Assembly (NCBI GenBank): GCA_035546355.1
Contig: DATKEH010000141.1
Location: 1-15,907, forward strand
DNA from: DATKEH01 sp035546355
GTDB lineage: Bacteria > Acidobacteriota > Thermoanaerobaculia > Multivoradales > JAIOJS01
Reading direction: 5' to 3'
Length of the DNA: 15,907 nt
The position numbers were made by a program, and so were the translations under genes. The notes beneath the pieces are model-generated. The model was not told the origin of the DNA and made no database searches. It saw only the letters and a list, made by a program, of their open reading frames with translations. Positions 1-5,856 of the stretch are shown here, piece after piece (within the stretch, counting starts at the first letter, position 1; each line of letters starts with the position of its first letter).

Positions 1-1
1 G

Positions 2-1684
2 GCCGGGGTGCGCACCCTGCCCGAGGCGCTGCGCCTCGCCACCGGCGTGCACGTCGCCCGCCTCGACAGCCGCACCTGGGCGATCTCCGCCCGCGGCCTC
101 AACGCTACGACGGCCAACAAGATGCTGGTGCTGATCGACGGCCGCACCGTCTACACCCCGCTGTTCTCGGGAGTGTTCTGGGACGTCCAGAACGTGCTGC
201 TCGAGGACGTCGACAGGATCGAGGTGATCCGCGGCCCGGGAGCCACCCTGTGGGGGTCCAACGCGGTCAACGGAGTGGTCAACGTGGTGACCCGGTCAGC
301 CGGCGAGACGCAGGGCGGGCTGGCGGTGGCGGCGGCGGGGGACGAGCAGGAGGCGTTCGCGGCGCTGCGCTGGGGCGGGGAGCTGGGGCGCGGCCACTAC
401 CGCGCCTACGGGATGTACGACCGCCGCGACGGCATGGCGTTCGCCGACGGGCGCGACGCCAACGACGATCTGTGGATCGGCCAGGCGGGATTCCGCAGCG
501 ATCTCGCCCTCGCCGAGGGTCAGGAGGTCACCCTCCTCGGCGACGTCTATCGGGGAACCATCGGCCATGCGGTGCGGGACGACACCGACGTCGACGGCGG
601 CAACCTGACCGGTAGCTGGACTCGGCGGCTCGCCGGCGGCGGCAGCCTCACCCTGCGCGGCTTCTACGACCACACCTTCCGCCGGGTGCCGGGGCAGTTC
701 GAGGAGGATCGCCACACCTGGGACGTCGAGCTGCAGCACGACTTCGAGCAGGGGCGCCATCACCTCGTCTGGGGCGGCGGGGTCCGGTGGAGCAGCGACC
801 GGGTGGTGAACACCCCGGTCATCGGCTGGGTGCCGGCGAGCGACGACGTCTGGATCGCCAACCTCTTCCTGCAGGACGAGATCGAGCTGTCGCCCCGCTG
901 GCGGCTGACCGCCGGCGTCAGGATCGAGGACCAGTCGGTGATGGACCTCGAGGCGCAGCCGTCCCTGCGGCTGGCCTGGGAGCCCTGGGCCCGAGACATG
1001 CTGTGGGCCGGCGTGGCGCGAGCCGTCCGCGCCCCCACCCGCATCGACCGCGCGGTGCGCGTCCCGGGCGAGCCGCCGTTCGCCGTCGTCGGCAACCCCG
1101 ACTTCGAGCCGGAGGAGGTGTGGGCCTACGAGGTCGGCTACCGGTGGACCCTGGGGCCGCGGACGCTGGTCGACGTGGCCGCGTTCTACAACGTCTACGA
1201 CGAGCTGCGCTCGCAGGAGCCGTCGCCGACGGGGTTGCCGCTCGTGCTCGGCAACCGCCTGCAAGGACACACCCGGGGCGTGGAGGTCTCGGCAGCTCTC
1301 GACCCGACGGCGCGGCTGCGCCTCCACGGCGGCGTCACCTGGCTGCACACCGACCTCCAGCTCGAGCCCGGCAGCGGCGATCCCACCGGCGGCCGTTCCG
1401 AGGCGAACGATCCCGATTTCCACGGGTTCCTGCGCGCCGATCTGGAGCTGGCGCACGAGGTGGTGATCGGCGCCTGGCTGCGTCAGGTCGCCGCGCTGCC
1501 CTCGCCCGCGGTTCCGAGCTACACCGAGCTCGACCTGCGGCTCGCCTGGCGGCCGCTCGACCGGCTGACGCTCGCCCTCGTCGGCCGCAACCTGCTGCAC
1601 GACCGGCATCCCGAGCTCGGCTCCCCGCCGGTGCGCGAGGAGGTGGAGCGCAGCGTCTCCGGAGAGCTCACCTGGGCCTTCTGA
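2..1684 (+). CDS. TonB-dependent outer-membrane receptor (5' truncated)
   Basis: This is the C-terminal part of a TonB-dependent receptor, an outer-membrane beta-barrel that imports or senses a ligand using TonB energy. The reading frame is open to the left edge, so the signal peptide, TonB box and start of the plug lie outside the window. The GTG at 8 is only an internal codon. About the first 96 visible residues are the end of the plug domain, with the family signatures LPEALRLATGV, VLIDGRTVY, DVDRIEVIRGPG and GSNAVNGVVNVVTR. The remaining 460 or so residues are barrel, rich in alternating aromatic and charged strands, and end in a terminal Phe (LTWAF) as expected for BAM substrates. The substrate cannot be told from sequence. 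The YfiR-like and kinase genes follow directly and overlap, so this receptor may be the outer-membrane arm of a sensing system rather than a pure nutrient importer. Confidence 0.93.
   Translation, partial: AGVRTLPEALRLATGVHVARLDSRTWAISARGLNATTANKMLVLIDGRTVYTPLFSGVFWDVQNVLLEDVDRIEVIRGPGATLWGSNAVNGVVNVVTRSAGETQGGLAVAAAGDEQEAFAALRWGGELGRGHYRAYGMYDRRDGMAFADGRDANDDLWIGQAGFRSDLALAEGQEVTLLGDVYRGTIGHAVRDDTDVDGGNLTGSWTRRLAGGGSLTLRGFYDHTFRRVPGQFEEDRHTWDVELQHDFEQGRHHLVWGGGVRWSSDRVVNTPVIGWVPASDDVWIANLFLQDEIELSPRWRLTAGVRIEDQSVMDLEAQPSLRLAWEPWARDMLWAGVARAVRAPTRIDRAVRVPGEPPFAVVGNPDFEPEEVWAYEVGYRWTLGPRTLVDVAAFYNVYDELRSQEPSPTGLPLVLGNRLQGHTRGVEVSAALDPTARLRLHGGVTWLHTDLQLEPGSGDPTGGRSEANDPDFHGFLRADLELAHEVVIGAWLRQVAALPSPAVPSYTELDLRLAWRPLDRLTLALVGRNLLHDRHPELGSPPVREEVERSVSGELTWAF
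1661..1666 (+). promoter_or_regulatory. Ribosome binding site deciding the YfiR-like start
   Basis: GGAGAG lies inside the end of the receptor gene, five bases before an in-frame CTG at 1672. No ATG, GTG or TTG occurs in the right frame near here until ATG 1762. This site is the main argument for a CTG start that keeps the signal peptide. Confidence 0.4.
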
Positions 1685-2283
1685 GCGCTGCGGCGCCTCG
1701 CCGCCGGCCGGGGCCGAACGGCATCCGATCGCTGCTGGTCGGCTCGCTCACCGCTATCTCCATGGCGGCGCCGGCCGCCGCCGCCGAGGCGAGGGTGGCC
1801 GAGCAGCGGGCGCTGCAGGCGACCTTCCTCTACCACTTCACCAAGTTCGTCGAGTGGCCGGACGCCGCCTTCGATTCCCCCGACACGCCGTTTCGCCTCT
1901 GCGTCGTCGGCGACGATCCCTTCGGCGACCTGCTCGACCGCGTGGTACGGGGCGAGCGTGCCGCCGGCCGCCCGATCGAGGTCGAGCGCCACCCGCTGCC
2001 GGGGTCGGCGCGCGGCTGTCAGATCGTCTACCTGCCCGATGCCCTGGACTCCGAGCTGGTGGGCGGCCTGCCCGGGTTCGACGAGGGGCTGGTGCTGACG
2101 GTCGGCGAGACGGCGGCCTTCCTGCGCCAGGGCGGCATGCTCCGCTTCCTCGAGCGTGAGGGGCGTATCGCTCTCGCCGTCAACGAGCAGGCGCGGCGGC
2201 GCTCGCGGCTGCACGTGAGCTCGAAGCTGCTGCAGCTCTCCCAGCGGGTGCGGCCGGAGCCCGAGGCGGGGCAGGGGGATTGA
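1672..2283 (+). CDS. YfiR-family (DUF4154) periplasmic protein
   Basis: This is a secreted YfiR/DUF4154 protein of about 203 residues if started at CTG 1672. The family signatures are clear: FLYHFTKFVEWP (residues 52-63), CVVGDDPFG (77-85), LTVGETAAFLRQGGMLRF, and the C-terminal IALAVNEQARRRSRLHVSS followed by LLQLSQ. In Pseudomonas, YfiR is a periplasmic repressor of the CHASE8 diguanylate cyclase YfiN. C77 and C116 are 39 residues apart, the spacing I recall for the Cys71-Cys110 disulfide of YfiR; the second YfiR cysteine pair is absent. The start is uncertain. ATG 1762 is the only canonical start but would delete the hydrophobic signal segment (LLVGSLTAIS then AAPAAAAEA). CTG 1672 has a well-placed GGAGAG, and CTG 1681 overlaps the receptor stop as CTGA. 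The next gene overlaps this one or abuts it, so the kinase is probably its partner. Confidence 0.85.
   Translation: MGLLSAAAPRRRPGPNGIRSLLVGSLTAISMAAPAAAAEARVAEQRALQATFLYHFTKFVEWPDAAFDSPDTPFRLCVVGDDPFGDLLDRVVRGERAAGRPIEVERHPLPGSARGCQIVYLPDALDSELVGGLPGFDEGLVLTVGETAAFLRQGGMLRFLEREGRIALAVNEQARRRSRLHVSSKLLQLSQRVRPEPEAGQGD
2273..2279 (+). promoter_or_regulatory. Ribosome binding site for the CHASE8 kinase
   Basis: AGGGGGA sits at the very end of the YfiR-like gene, six bases before GTG 2286 and directly against TTG 2280. The spacing favours GTG 2286 as the kinase start and suggests translational coupling to the upstream stop codon. Confidence 0.45.
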
Positions 2284-2285
2284 CG

Positions 2286-4232
2286 GTGCGGCTGCGCGGC
2301 AAGCTCCTCGCCATCACCCTGTCGACCACCGGCGTGGCCCTGCTGCTCGCCGGCGCGGCCTTCGTGGTCTCCGAGTTGTTCCGGCTGCGCCGCGAGCTGC
2401 TCGCCGACCTGCGGACCACCGCGTCGATCGTCGCCGACCAGTCGACGGCGGCCCTCGCCTTTCACGACCCGCAGGCGGCGACCGAGAACCTCCGCGCGCT
2501 GCGCGCCAAGCAGCACATCGTCGTCGGCTGTCTGTACGATCGCCAGGGCGCTCTGTTCGCTCACTACCATCGCGCCACCGGGAGGGGCGCATCGTGCGCG
2601 CCGGTGGCCGAAGCGGAGGCGGAGGAGGTCGGCGAGAGGGCGGCCGAGCTGTGGGCGCCGGTGGTGCTCGAGGGTACGCGCACCGGCACTCTCTACCTGC
2701 GCGGCGACCTGCGATGGATCGCCGATCGGCTCCGCCTCCAGCTCCTCACCCTCCTCGCCGCCCTCGGAGCGGCCTCGCTCGCCGCCGTCGCCCTGTCCTT
2801 CTGGCTGCAGCGGATCATCGCCCGCCCCATCGGCCAGCTCGCCGGCGTGGCCGCCGAGGTGAGCGCCCGCGGCACCTACGGCATCCGCGCCCGTCGGCAG
2901 ACCGAAGACGAGGTCGGCGAGCTGGTCGACGCCTTCAACTCCATGCTGGCGGAGGTCGAGGGCCGCGACCAGGCGCTGCGGCAGGCCAAGGAGGACCTCG
3001 AGCGCGCCAACGTCCACCTGCGGGGTGAGGTCGAGGAGCGCCAGCGGGCCGAGGAGCAGAAAGCCGAGCTGTTGCAGCGCGAGCAGGAGGCGCGGCGCGA
3101 GGCCGAGGCCGCCAACCGGCTGAAGGACGAGTTCCTCGCCACCCTGTCGCACGAGCTGCGTACGCCGCTCAACGCCATCGTCGGCTGGGTGGCGTTGCTC
3201 AAGGCGGGCAAGCGGGACGAGGCCACCCTCGATCGCGCGGTCGACGTCATCGAGCGCAATGCCCACGCCCAGGCGCAGCTGGTCGCCGACCTGCTCGACG
3301 TCTCGGTGGTGGTCACCGGCAAGGTGCAGCTCGAGGTCGAGGACACGGAGCTGGCGCCGATGGTGGCCGCCGTCGTCGACTCCCTGCGGCCGGCCGCCGA
3401 CGCCCGGCACATCCGGGTCGAGACCGAGCTGCCGCCGTCCCTGCCGAGGTTCCGCGCCGACCCGGCGCGGCTGCAGCAGGTGATCTGGAACCTGCTGTCC
3501 AATGCGGTCAAGTTCAGTCAGGACGGCGGGCGGGTGGTCCTGCGCGCCCGCCAGGTGGGCGAGCACGCCCTGGAGGTCGAGGTCGAGGACGAAGGCATCG
3601 GCATCCGCGGCGATTTCCTCCCCCACGTCTTCGAGCGCTTCCGGCAGCAGGACAGCTCGACGACGCGCGTCCACGGCGGCCTCGGCCTGGGGCTGGCCAT
3701 CGTCCGCCACCTCGTCGAGCTGCACGGCGGGACGGTGGAGGCGGAGAGCCCCGGCCCCGGCCGGGGCGCCCTGTTCCGGTTGCGCCTGCCGTTGGTGCCG
3801 GCCGCGGCCTGGGCGTCCAAGGGCGCCGGCGCCTCCCACCCCGGCCGCCTCGACGGCGTCTCCATCCTGCTGGTCGAGGACGAGGCGGACAGCTGCGAGC
3901 TCTACCGGCTGGCGCTCGCCGACCAGGGAGCGGCGGTACGTACCGCCGGCACCGCCGCCGAGGCGCTGGCGATCCTCGGCGACGGCTGGGCGCCGGACCT
4001 GCTGGTCTCCGACGTCGGTCTGCCGGGCCGCGACGGCTACCAGCTGCTGGCCGAGATCCGGCGCCTGCCGCCGGAGGCGGGAGGGGCGATGCCGGCCGTC
4101 GCGCTGACCGCCTACGCCAGCGAGGACCACGTCAGCAGGGCGCACGCGGCCGGGTTCGCCCGCCACCTCGCCAAGCCGGTCGAGCCCGAGCAGCTGGTGG
4201 CGGCCGTGCGCGAGATCCTGGGCCGGGTTTAG
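2286..4232 (+). CDS. CHASE8-HAMP hybrid histidine kinase with receiver
   Basis: This is a membrane hybrid sensor kinase of about 648 residues. Positions below count from the alternative TTG start at 2280; subtract two for GTG 2286. The order is: TM1 (about 10-33), a periplasmic CHASE8-like domain (about 40-145, with DLRTTASIVADQSTAALAF and the NLRALRA...VVGCLYD pattern), TM2 (about 153-176), HAMP (about 177-230), a charged coiled coil (230-282), HisKA with phospho-acceptor H291 in SHELRTP, HATPase with N box NLLSNA (N408), DEGIGI and GLGLGLAI, and a receiver (527-648) with acceptor D578 (SDVGLPG) and K632. CHASE8 is the YfiN sensor domain, and the YfiR-like gene just upstream supports direct control of this kinase from the periplasm. 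Output presumably passes to another receiver or HPt, since no DNA-binding domain is present. The overlap with the upstream stop suggests one operon. Confidence 0.92.
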   Translation: MRLRGKLLAITLSTTGVALLLAGAAFVVSELFRLRRELLADLRTTASIVADQSTAALAFHDPQAATENLRALRAKQHIVVGCLYDRQGALFAHYHRATGRGASCAPVAEAEAEEVGERAAELWAPVVLEGTRTGTLYLRGDLRWIADRLRLQLLTLLAALGAASLAAVALSFWLQRIIARPIGQLAGVAAEVSARGTYGIRARRQTEDEVGELVDAFNSMLAEVEGRDQALRQAKEDLERANVHLRGEVEERQRAEEQKAELLQREQEARREAEAANRLKDEFLATLSHELRTPLNAIVGWVALLKAGKRDEATLDRAVDVIERNAHAQAQLVADLLDVSVVVTGKVQLEVEDTELAPMVAAVVDSLRPAADARHIRVETELPPSLPRFRADPARLQQVIWNLLSNAVKFSQDGGRVVLRARQVGEHALEVEVEDEGIGIRGDFLPHVFERFRQQDSSTTRVHGGLGLGLAIVRHLVELHGGTVEAESPGPGRGALFRLRLPLVPAAAWASKGAGASHPGRLDGVSILLVEDEADSCELYRLALADQGAAVRTAGTAAEALAILGDGWAPDLLVSDVGLPGRDGYQLLAEIRRLPPEAGGAMPAVALTAYASEDHVSRAHAAGFARHLAKPVEPEQLVAAVREILGRV

Positions 4233-4233
4233 G

Positions 4234-4335
4234 GGCCTCCGTGCCGGCCCGGGCGGCCGCAGAGGGCCGCCCCTACGACCGTCGCAGAGACTCCGCGATC
4301 TGTCGTAGGGGCCGGCCTCCGTGCCGGCCCGGGCG
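4234..4335. repeat. Inverted pair of REP-like palindromic repeats
   Basis: Two related palindromic units face each other in the gap after the kinase stop. Unit 1 is the stem GGGCGGCC (4251-4258) / GGCCGCCC (4265-4272) followed by CTACGAC. Unit 2 is GTCGTAG followed by the stem GGGCCGGC (4309-4316) / GCCGGCCC (4323-4330). Read on the opposite strand, unit 1 becomes GTCGTAGGGGCGGCC, which matches the layout of unit 2. The tails form a perfect 11-base inverted repeat (4269-4279 and 4302-4312) with a 22-base loop. In addition, a 22-base segment at 4234-4255 is repeated exactly at 4314-4335, 80 bases apart. This looks like a dispersed extragenic palindrome family in BIME-like arrangement. It may also end transcription from the kinase gene, although no T tract follows. 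Confidence 0.7.
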
Positions 4336-4338
4336 CGA

Positions 4339-4344
4339 TAGCAT
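4339..4344 (+). promoter_or_regulatory. Candidate -10 element for a leaderless VOC transcript
   Basis: TAGCAT within GATAGCAT matches the sigma-70 -10 consensus at four of six positions and ends six bases before the ATG. No Shine-Dalgarno-like sequence precedes that ATG, so a leaderless message is possible. No convincing -35 box is seen because the repeat occupies that position. Weak evidence. Confidence 0.25.
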
Positions 4345-4350
4345 GCGCCG

Positions 4351-5313
4351 ATGACCCCCGTCGGCGGCCTGCACCACGTCACCGCCATCGCCGGCCCGCC
4401 GCAGGAGAACCTGGACTTCTACGTCGGCGTCCTCGGCATGCGGCTGGTCAAGAGGAGCGTCAACCAGGACGATCCCGGGACCTACCACCTGTTCTACGCC
4501 GACGCCGAAGGGCACCCGGGAACCGACCTGACCTTCTTCCCCTGGGCGCGGATGGCGCCGTCGCGGCAGGGTCACGGCCTGAGCAGCGAAGTGGCGCTGG
4601 CGGTGCCCCCCGGCAGCCTGGAGTGGTGGGCGTCCCGGCTGCGGGACTACGGTTTGGCGCACGAGGCCCTGGAGACACGCTTCGGCGAGCGCGCCCTCCC
4701 CTTCACCGATCCCCATGGGCTGCGCGTGGCGCTGGTGGAGAGCCAGCCGGCGAGCGGCCGCGGCTTCACCCCCTGGGCGGCGAGCCCGGTGCCGGGCGAG
4801 CGCCAGGTCCGCGGCCTGCACGCCGCCCGCCTCGTGGTGCGGGAGCTGGCCCCCACCGCCGCGTTCGTGGGCCAGGCGATGGGGTACTCCGACCGTCAGG
4901 AGGAGGCGCCCTGGCGACGCTTCCAGGTGGGGGCGGGAGGTTCCGGGCGGTGGCTGGACGTGCGCGAAGAGCCGGCGGCGCCCGCCGGCGCCTGGGGGAC
5001 GGGCAGCATCCACCATCTCGCCTTCCGGGTGGCCGACGAGGAGCATCAGCTCGCCCTGCGCTCCGAGGTGCTGCGCGCCGGGATGCGGCCGACGCCGGTG
5101 ATCGACCGCTTCTGGTTCCGCTCGGTCTACTTCCGCGAGCCCGGTGGAGTGCTGTTCGAGCTCGCCACCGACGGCCCGGGGTTCGCCGTCGACGAGGCGC
5201 CGGAAGCGCTGGGCGAGACGCTGGTCCTGCCGCCCTGGCTCGAGCGCGACCGGCCGGCGATCGAGCGCGCGCTGCCGCCGCTCGCCCCGCCCGGCGGCGC
5301 GGCGTCGGGTTGA
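4351..5313 (+). CDS. VOC-family ring-cleaving dioxygenase (MhqO/MhqA type)
   Basis: This is a 320-residue glyoxalase/dioxygenase-superfamily protein of full length for the MhqO-like family, made of two VOC modules. Signatures of the family are GLHHVTAIAG (6-15), DFYVGVLGMRLVKRSVNQDD (22-41), GTYHLFYA, LTFFPWA, GSIHHLAFRV (218-227), GGVLFELATDGPGF (265-278) and GETLVLPPWLE (288-298). Likely Fe(II) ligands are a His of H8/H9, a His of H221/H222 and E270. Relatives cleave catechol or hydroquinone-like rings and often answer quinone or electrophile stress; the substrate here is unknown. The protein is soluble, with no signal peptide. It stands alone between two signalling operons, with palindromic repeats before it and a hairpin after it, and has no obvious link to either neighbour. 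Confidence 0.88.
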   Translation: MTPVGGLHHVTAIAGPPQENLDFYVGVLGMRLVKRSVNQDDPGTYHLFYADAEGHPGTDLTFFPWARMAPSRQGHGLSSEVALAVPPGSLEWWASRLRDYGLAHEALETRFGERALPFTDPHGLRVALVESQPASGRGFTPWAASPVPGERQVRGLHAARLVVRELAPTAAFVGQAMGYSDRQEEAPWRRFQVGAGGSGRWLDVREEPAAPAGAWGTGSIHHLAFRVADEEHQLALRSEVLRAGMRPTPVIDRFWFRSVYFREPGGVLFELATDGPGFAVDEAPEALGETLVLPPWLERDRPAIERALPPLAPPGGAASG

Positions 5314-5329
5314 GCGCCGGCTCCGGCGC
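5314..5329 (+). terminator. Hairpin directly after the VOC stop codon
   Basis: GCGCCGG (5314-5320) and CCGGCGC (5323-5329) form a strong stem right after the TGA. The loop is only two bases if fully paired, so the end pairs would open. There is no T run, so intrinsic termination is only a possibility. Confidence 0.3.
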
Positions 5330-5375
5330 CGGCGTACGAGCTCCGCTGCCGGGTGCTGCGAAGCGCGCGCTTACC

Positions 5376-5384
5376 TGATAGTCT
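5376..5384 (+). promoter_or_regulatory. Candidate extended -10 promoter of the STAS/patatin operon
   Basis: TGATAGTCT reads as an extended -10: TG, one base, then TAGTCT, which keeps the T, A and final T of TATAAT. It is one of the few AT-rich spots in the 203-base gap between the VOC gene and the STAS gene. The -35 position (about 5357-5362, CTGCGA) is poor. A start about seven bases downstream would put the first leader stem-loop at the very 5' end of the transcript. Confidence 0.35.
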
Positions 5385-5389
5385 CTGGG

Positions 5390-5485
5390 GGTTCCGCTAC
5401 TGTCGGGGAACAGCGGGCGAACCGGACGGCCGGGCATCCGCCACGCCGCAGATCGCTGGCGCAACGCCGTGGCGATGGTGGCGTG
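5390..5485 (+). ncRNA. Candidate structured 5' leader RNA before the STAS gene
   Basis: Two stem-loops can be drawn by hand. The first pairs GGTTC-CGCT (5390-5398) with AGCG (5412-5415) and, across a three-base bulge, GAACC (5419-5423). The second is a 44-base composite hairpin: CACGCC (5442-5447) with GGCGTG (5480-5485), ATCGC (5452-5456) with GCGAT (5472-5476), and GGCG (5458-5461) with CGCC (5465-5468) closing a CAA loop. The strong ribosome binding site starts 19 bases further on. I do not recognise a known riboswitch. It could be a cis-regulatory leader or simply GC-rich DNA folding readily. The rest of this gap, 5424-5441 and 5486-5503, shows nothing notable. Confidence 0.4.
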
Positions 5486-5503
5486 CCTCTGGTGAAGCGA
5501 CTC

Positions 5504-5513
5504 GGGAGGAAGG
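5504..5513 (+). promoter_or_regulatory. Strong ribosome binding site of the STAS gene
   Basis: GGGAGGAAGG is the best Shine-Dalgarno match among the starts examined here. Its GGAGGA core ends six bases before ATG 5517 and fixes that start. High initiation at this gene fits a STAS protein needed in excess over a binding partner. Confidence 0.75.
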
Positions 5514-5516
5514 ATC

Positions 5517-5855
5517 ATGGAAACGAGGTTCGAGCCGCGGGGCGGGGTGCTCGTCGTCGCGCTCGCCGGGAGCCTCGACGCGCTCACCGCCGAGGACCTG
5601 TCCCGCCAGCTGGACGAGCAGCTGGCCAACGGGCACATCGCCCTGGTCGCCGACCTCGCCGACGTCGACTACACCAGCAGCGCCGGGCTGCGCGTGCTGC
5701 TGGCGACCCTCAAGGGGGCGCGCCAGCGCGGCGGCGATCTGCGGCTGGCGCGGGTGCGGGCCGACGTCCTGCGGGTGCTGGAGATGTCCGGGTTCACCAG
5801 CATCATGCAGATCTACGACCAGGTCGACCTGGCGGTGGCCAGCTTCGCCAGCTGA
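5517..5855 (+). CDS. STAS-domain anti-sigma-factor antagonist
   Basis: This is a single STAS domain of 112 residues, the usual size of SpoIIAA/RsbV-type anti-anti-sigma factors. It has the beta-alpha fold pattern: VLVVALAGSLDALTAEDL (11-28), the central IALVADLADVDYTSSAGLRV (41-60) and a C-terminal helix. S54 or S55, in DYTSSAGL, is at the place of the regulatory serine that a partner kinase phosphorylates and a PP2C phosphatase clears. The family switches an anti-sigma factor or other target on and off by this modification. The last gene of the same operon is a receiver-PP2C phosphatase, the natural enzyme for that serine. No RsbW-like serine kinase is visible, so the kinase and final target must lie elsewhere. 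The stop is one base from the start of the following kinase gene. Confidence 0.92.
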   Translation: METRFEPRGGVLVVALAGSLDALTAEDLSRQLDEQLANGHIALVADLADVDYTSSAGLRVLLATLKGARQRGGDLRLARVRADVLRVLEMSGFTSIMQIYDQVDLAVASFAS

Positions 5856-5856
5856 G

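Noticed and set aside
787..1671. Extension of the YfiR-like frame far into the receptor gene
   Set aside because: The translation is Arg/Ala/Pro-rich shadow of the receptor with no domain, whereas the receptor frame shows plug and barrel motifs throughout.
2028..4388. A 786-codon open frame on the - strand opposite the CHASE8 kinase
   Set aside because: It is low-complexity sequence rich in Gly, Arg, Pro, Gln and Val with no recognisable domain, and lies wholly opposite well-supported coding sequence. Long antisense frames are expected at this GC content.
5390..5516. Assignment of the STAS leader to a known riboswitch, such as c-di-GMP-I
   Set aside because: Hairpins are present, and a GCGCAACGCC stretch faintly recalls a GEMM loop, but the other conserved blocks and the tetraloop-receptor arrangement are missing.
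5353..5856. A longer N-terminus for the MASE2 kinase, starting at 5353
   Set aside because: The frame is open, but this stretch runs through the leader and the STAS gene in another frame and translates to low-complexity sequence. ATG 5857 directly follows the STAS stop.
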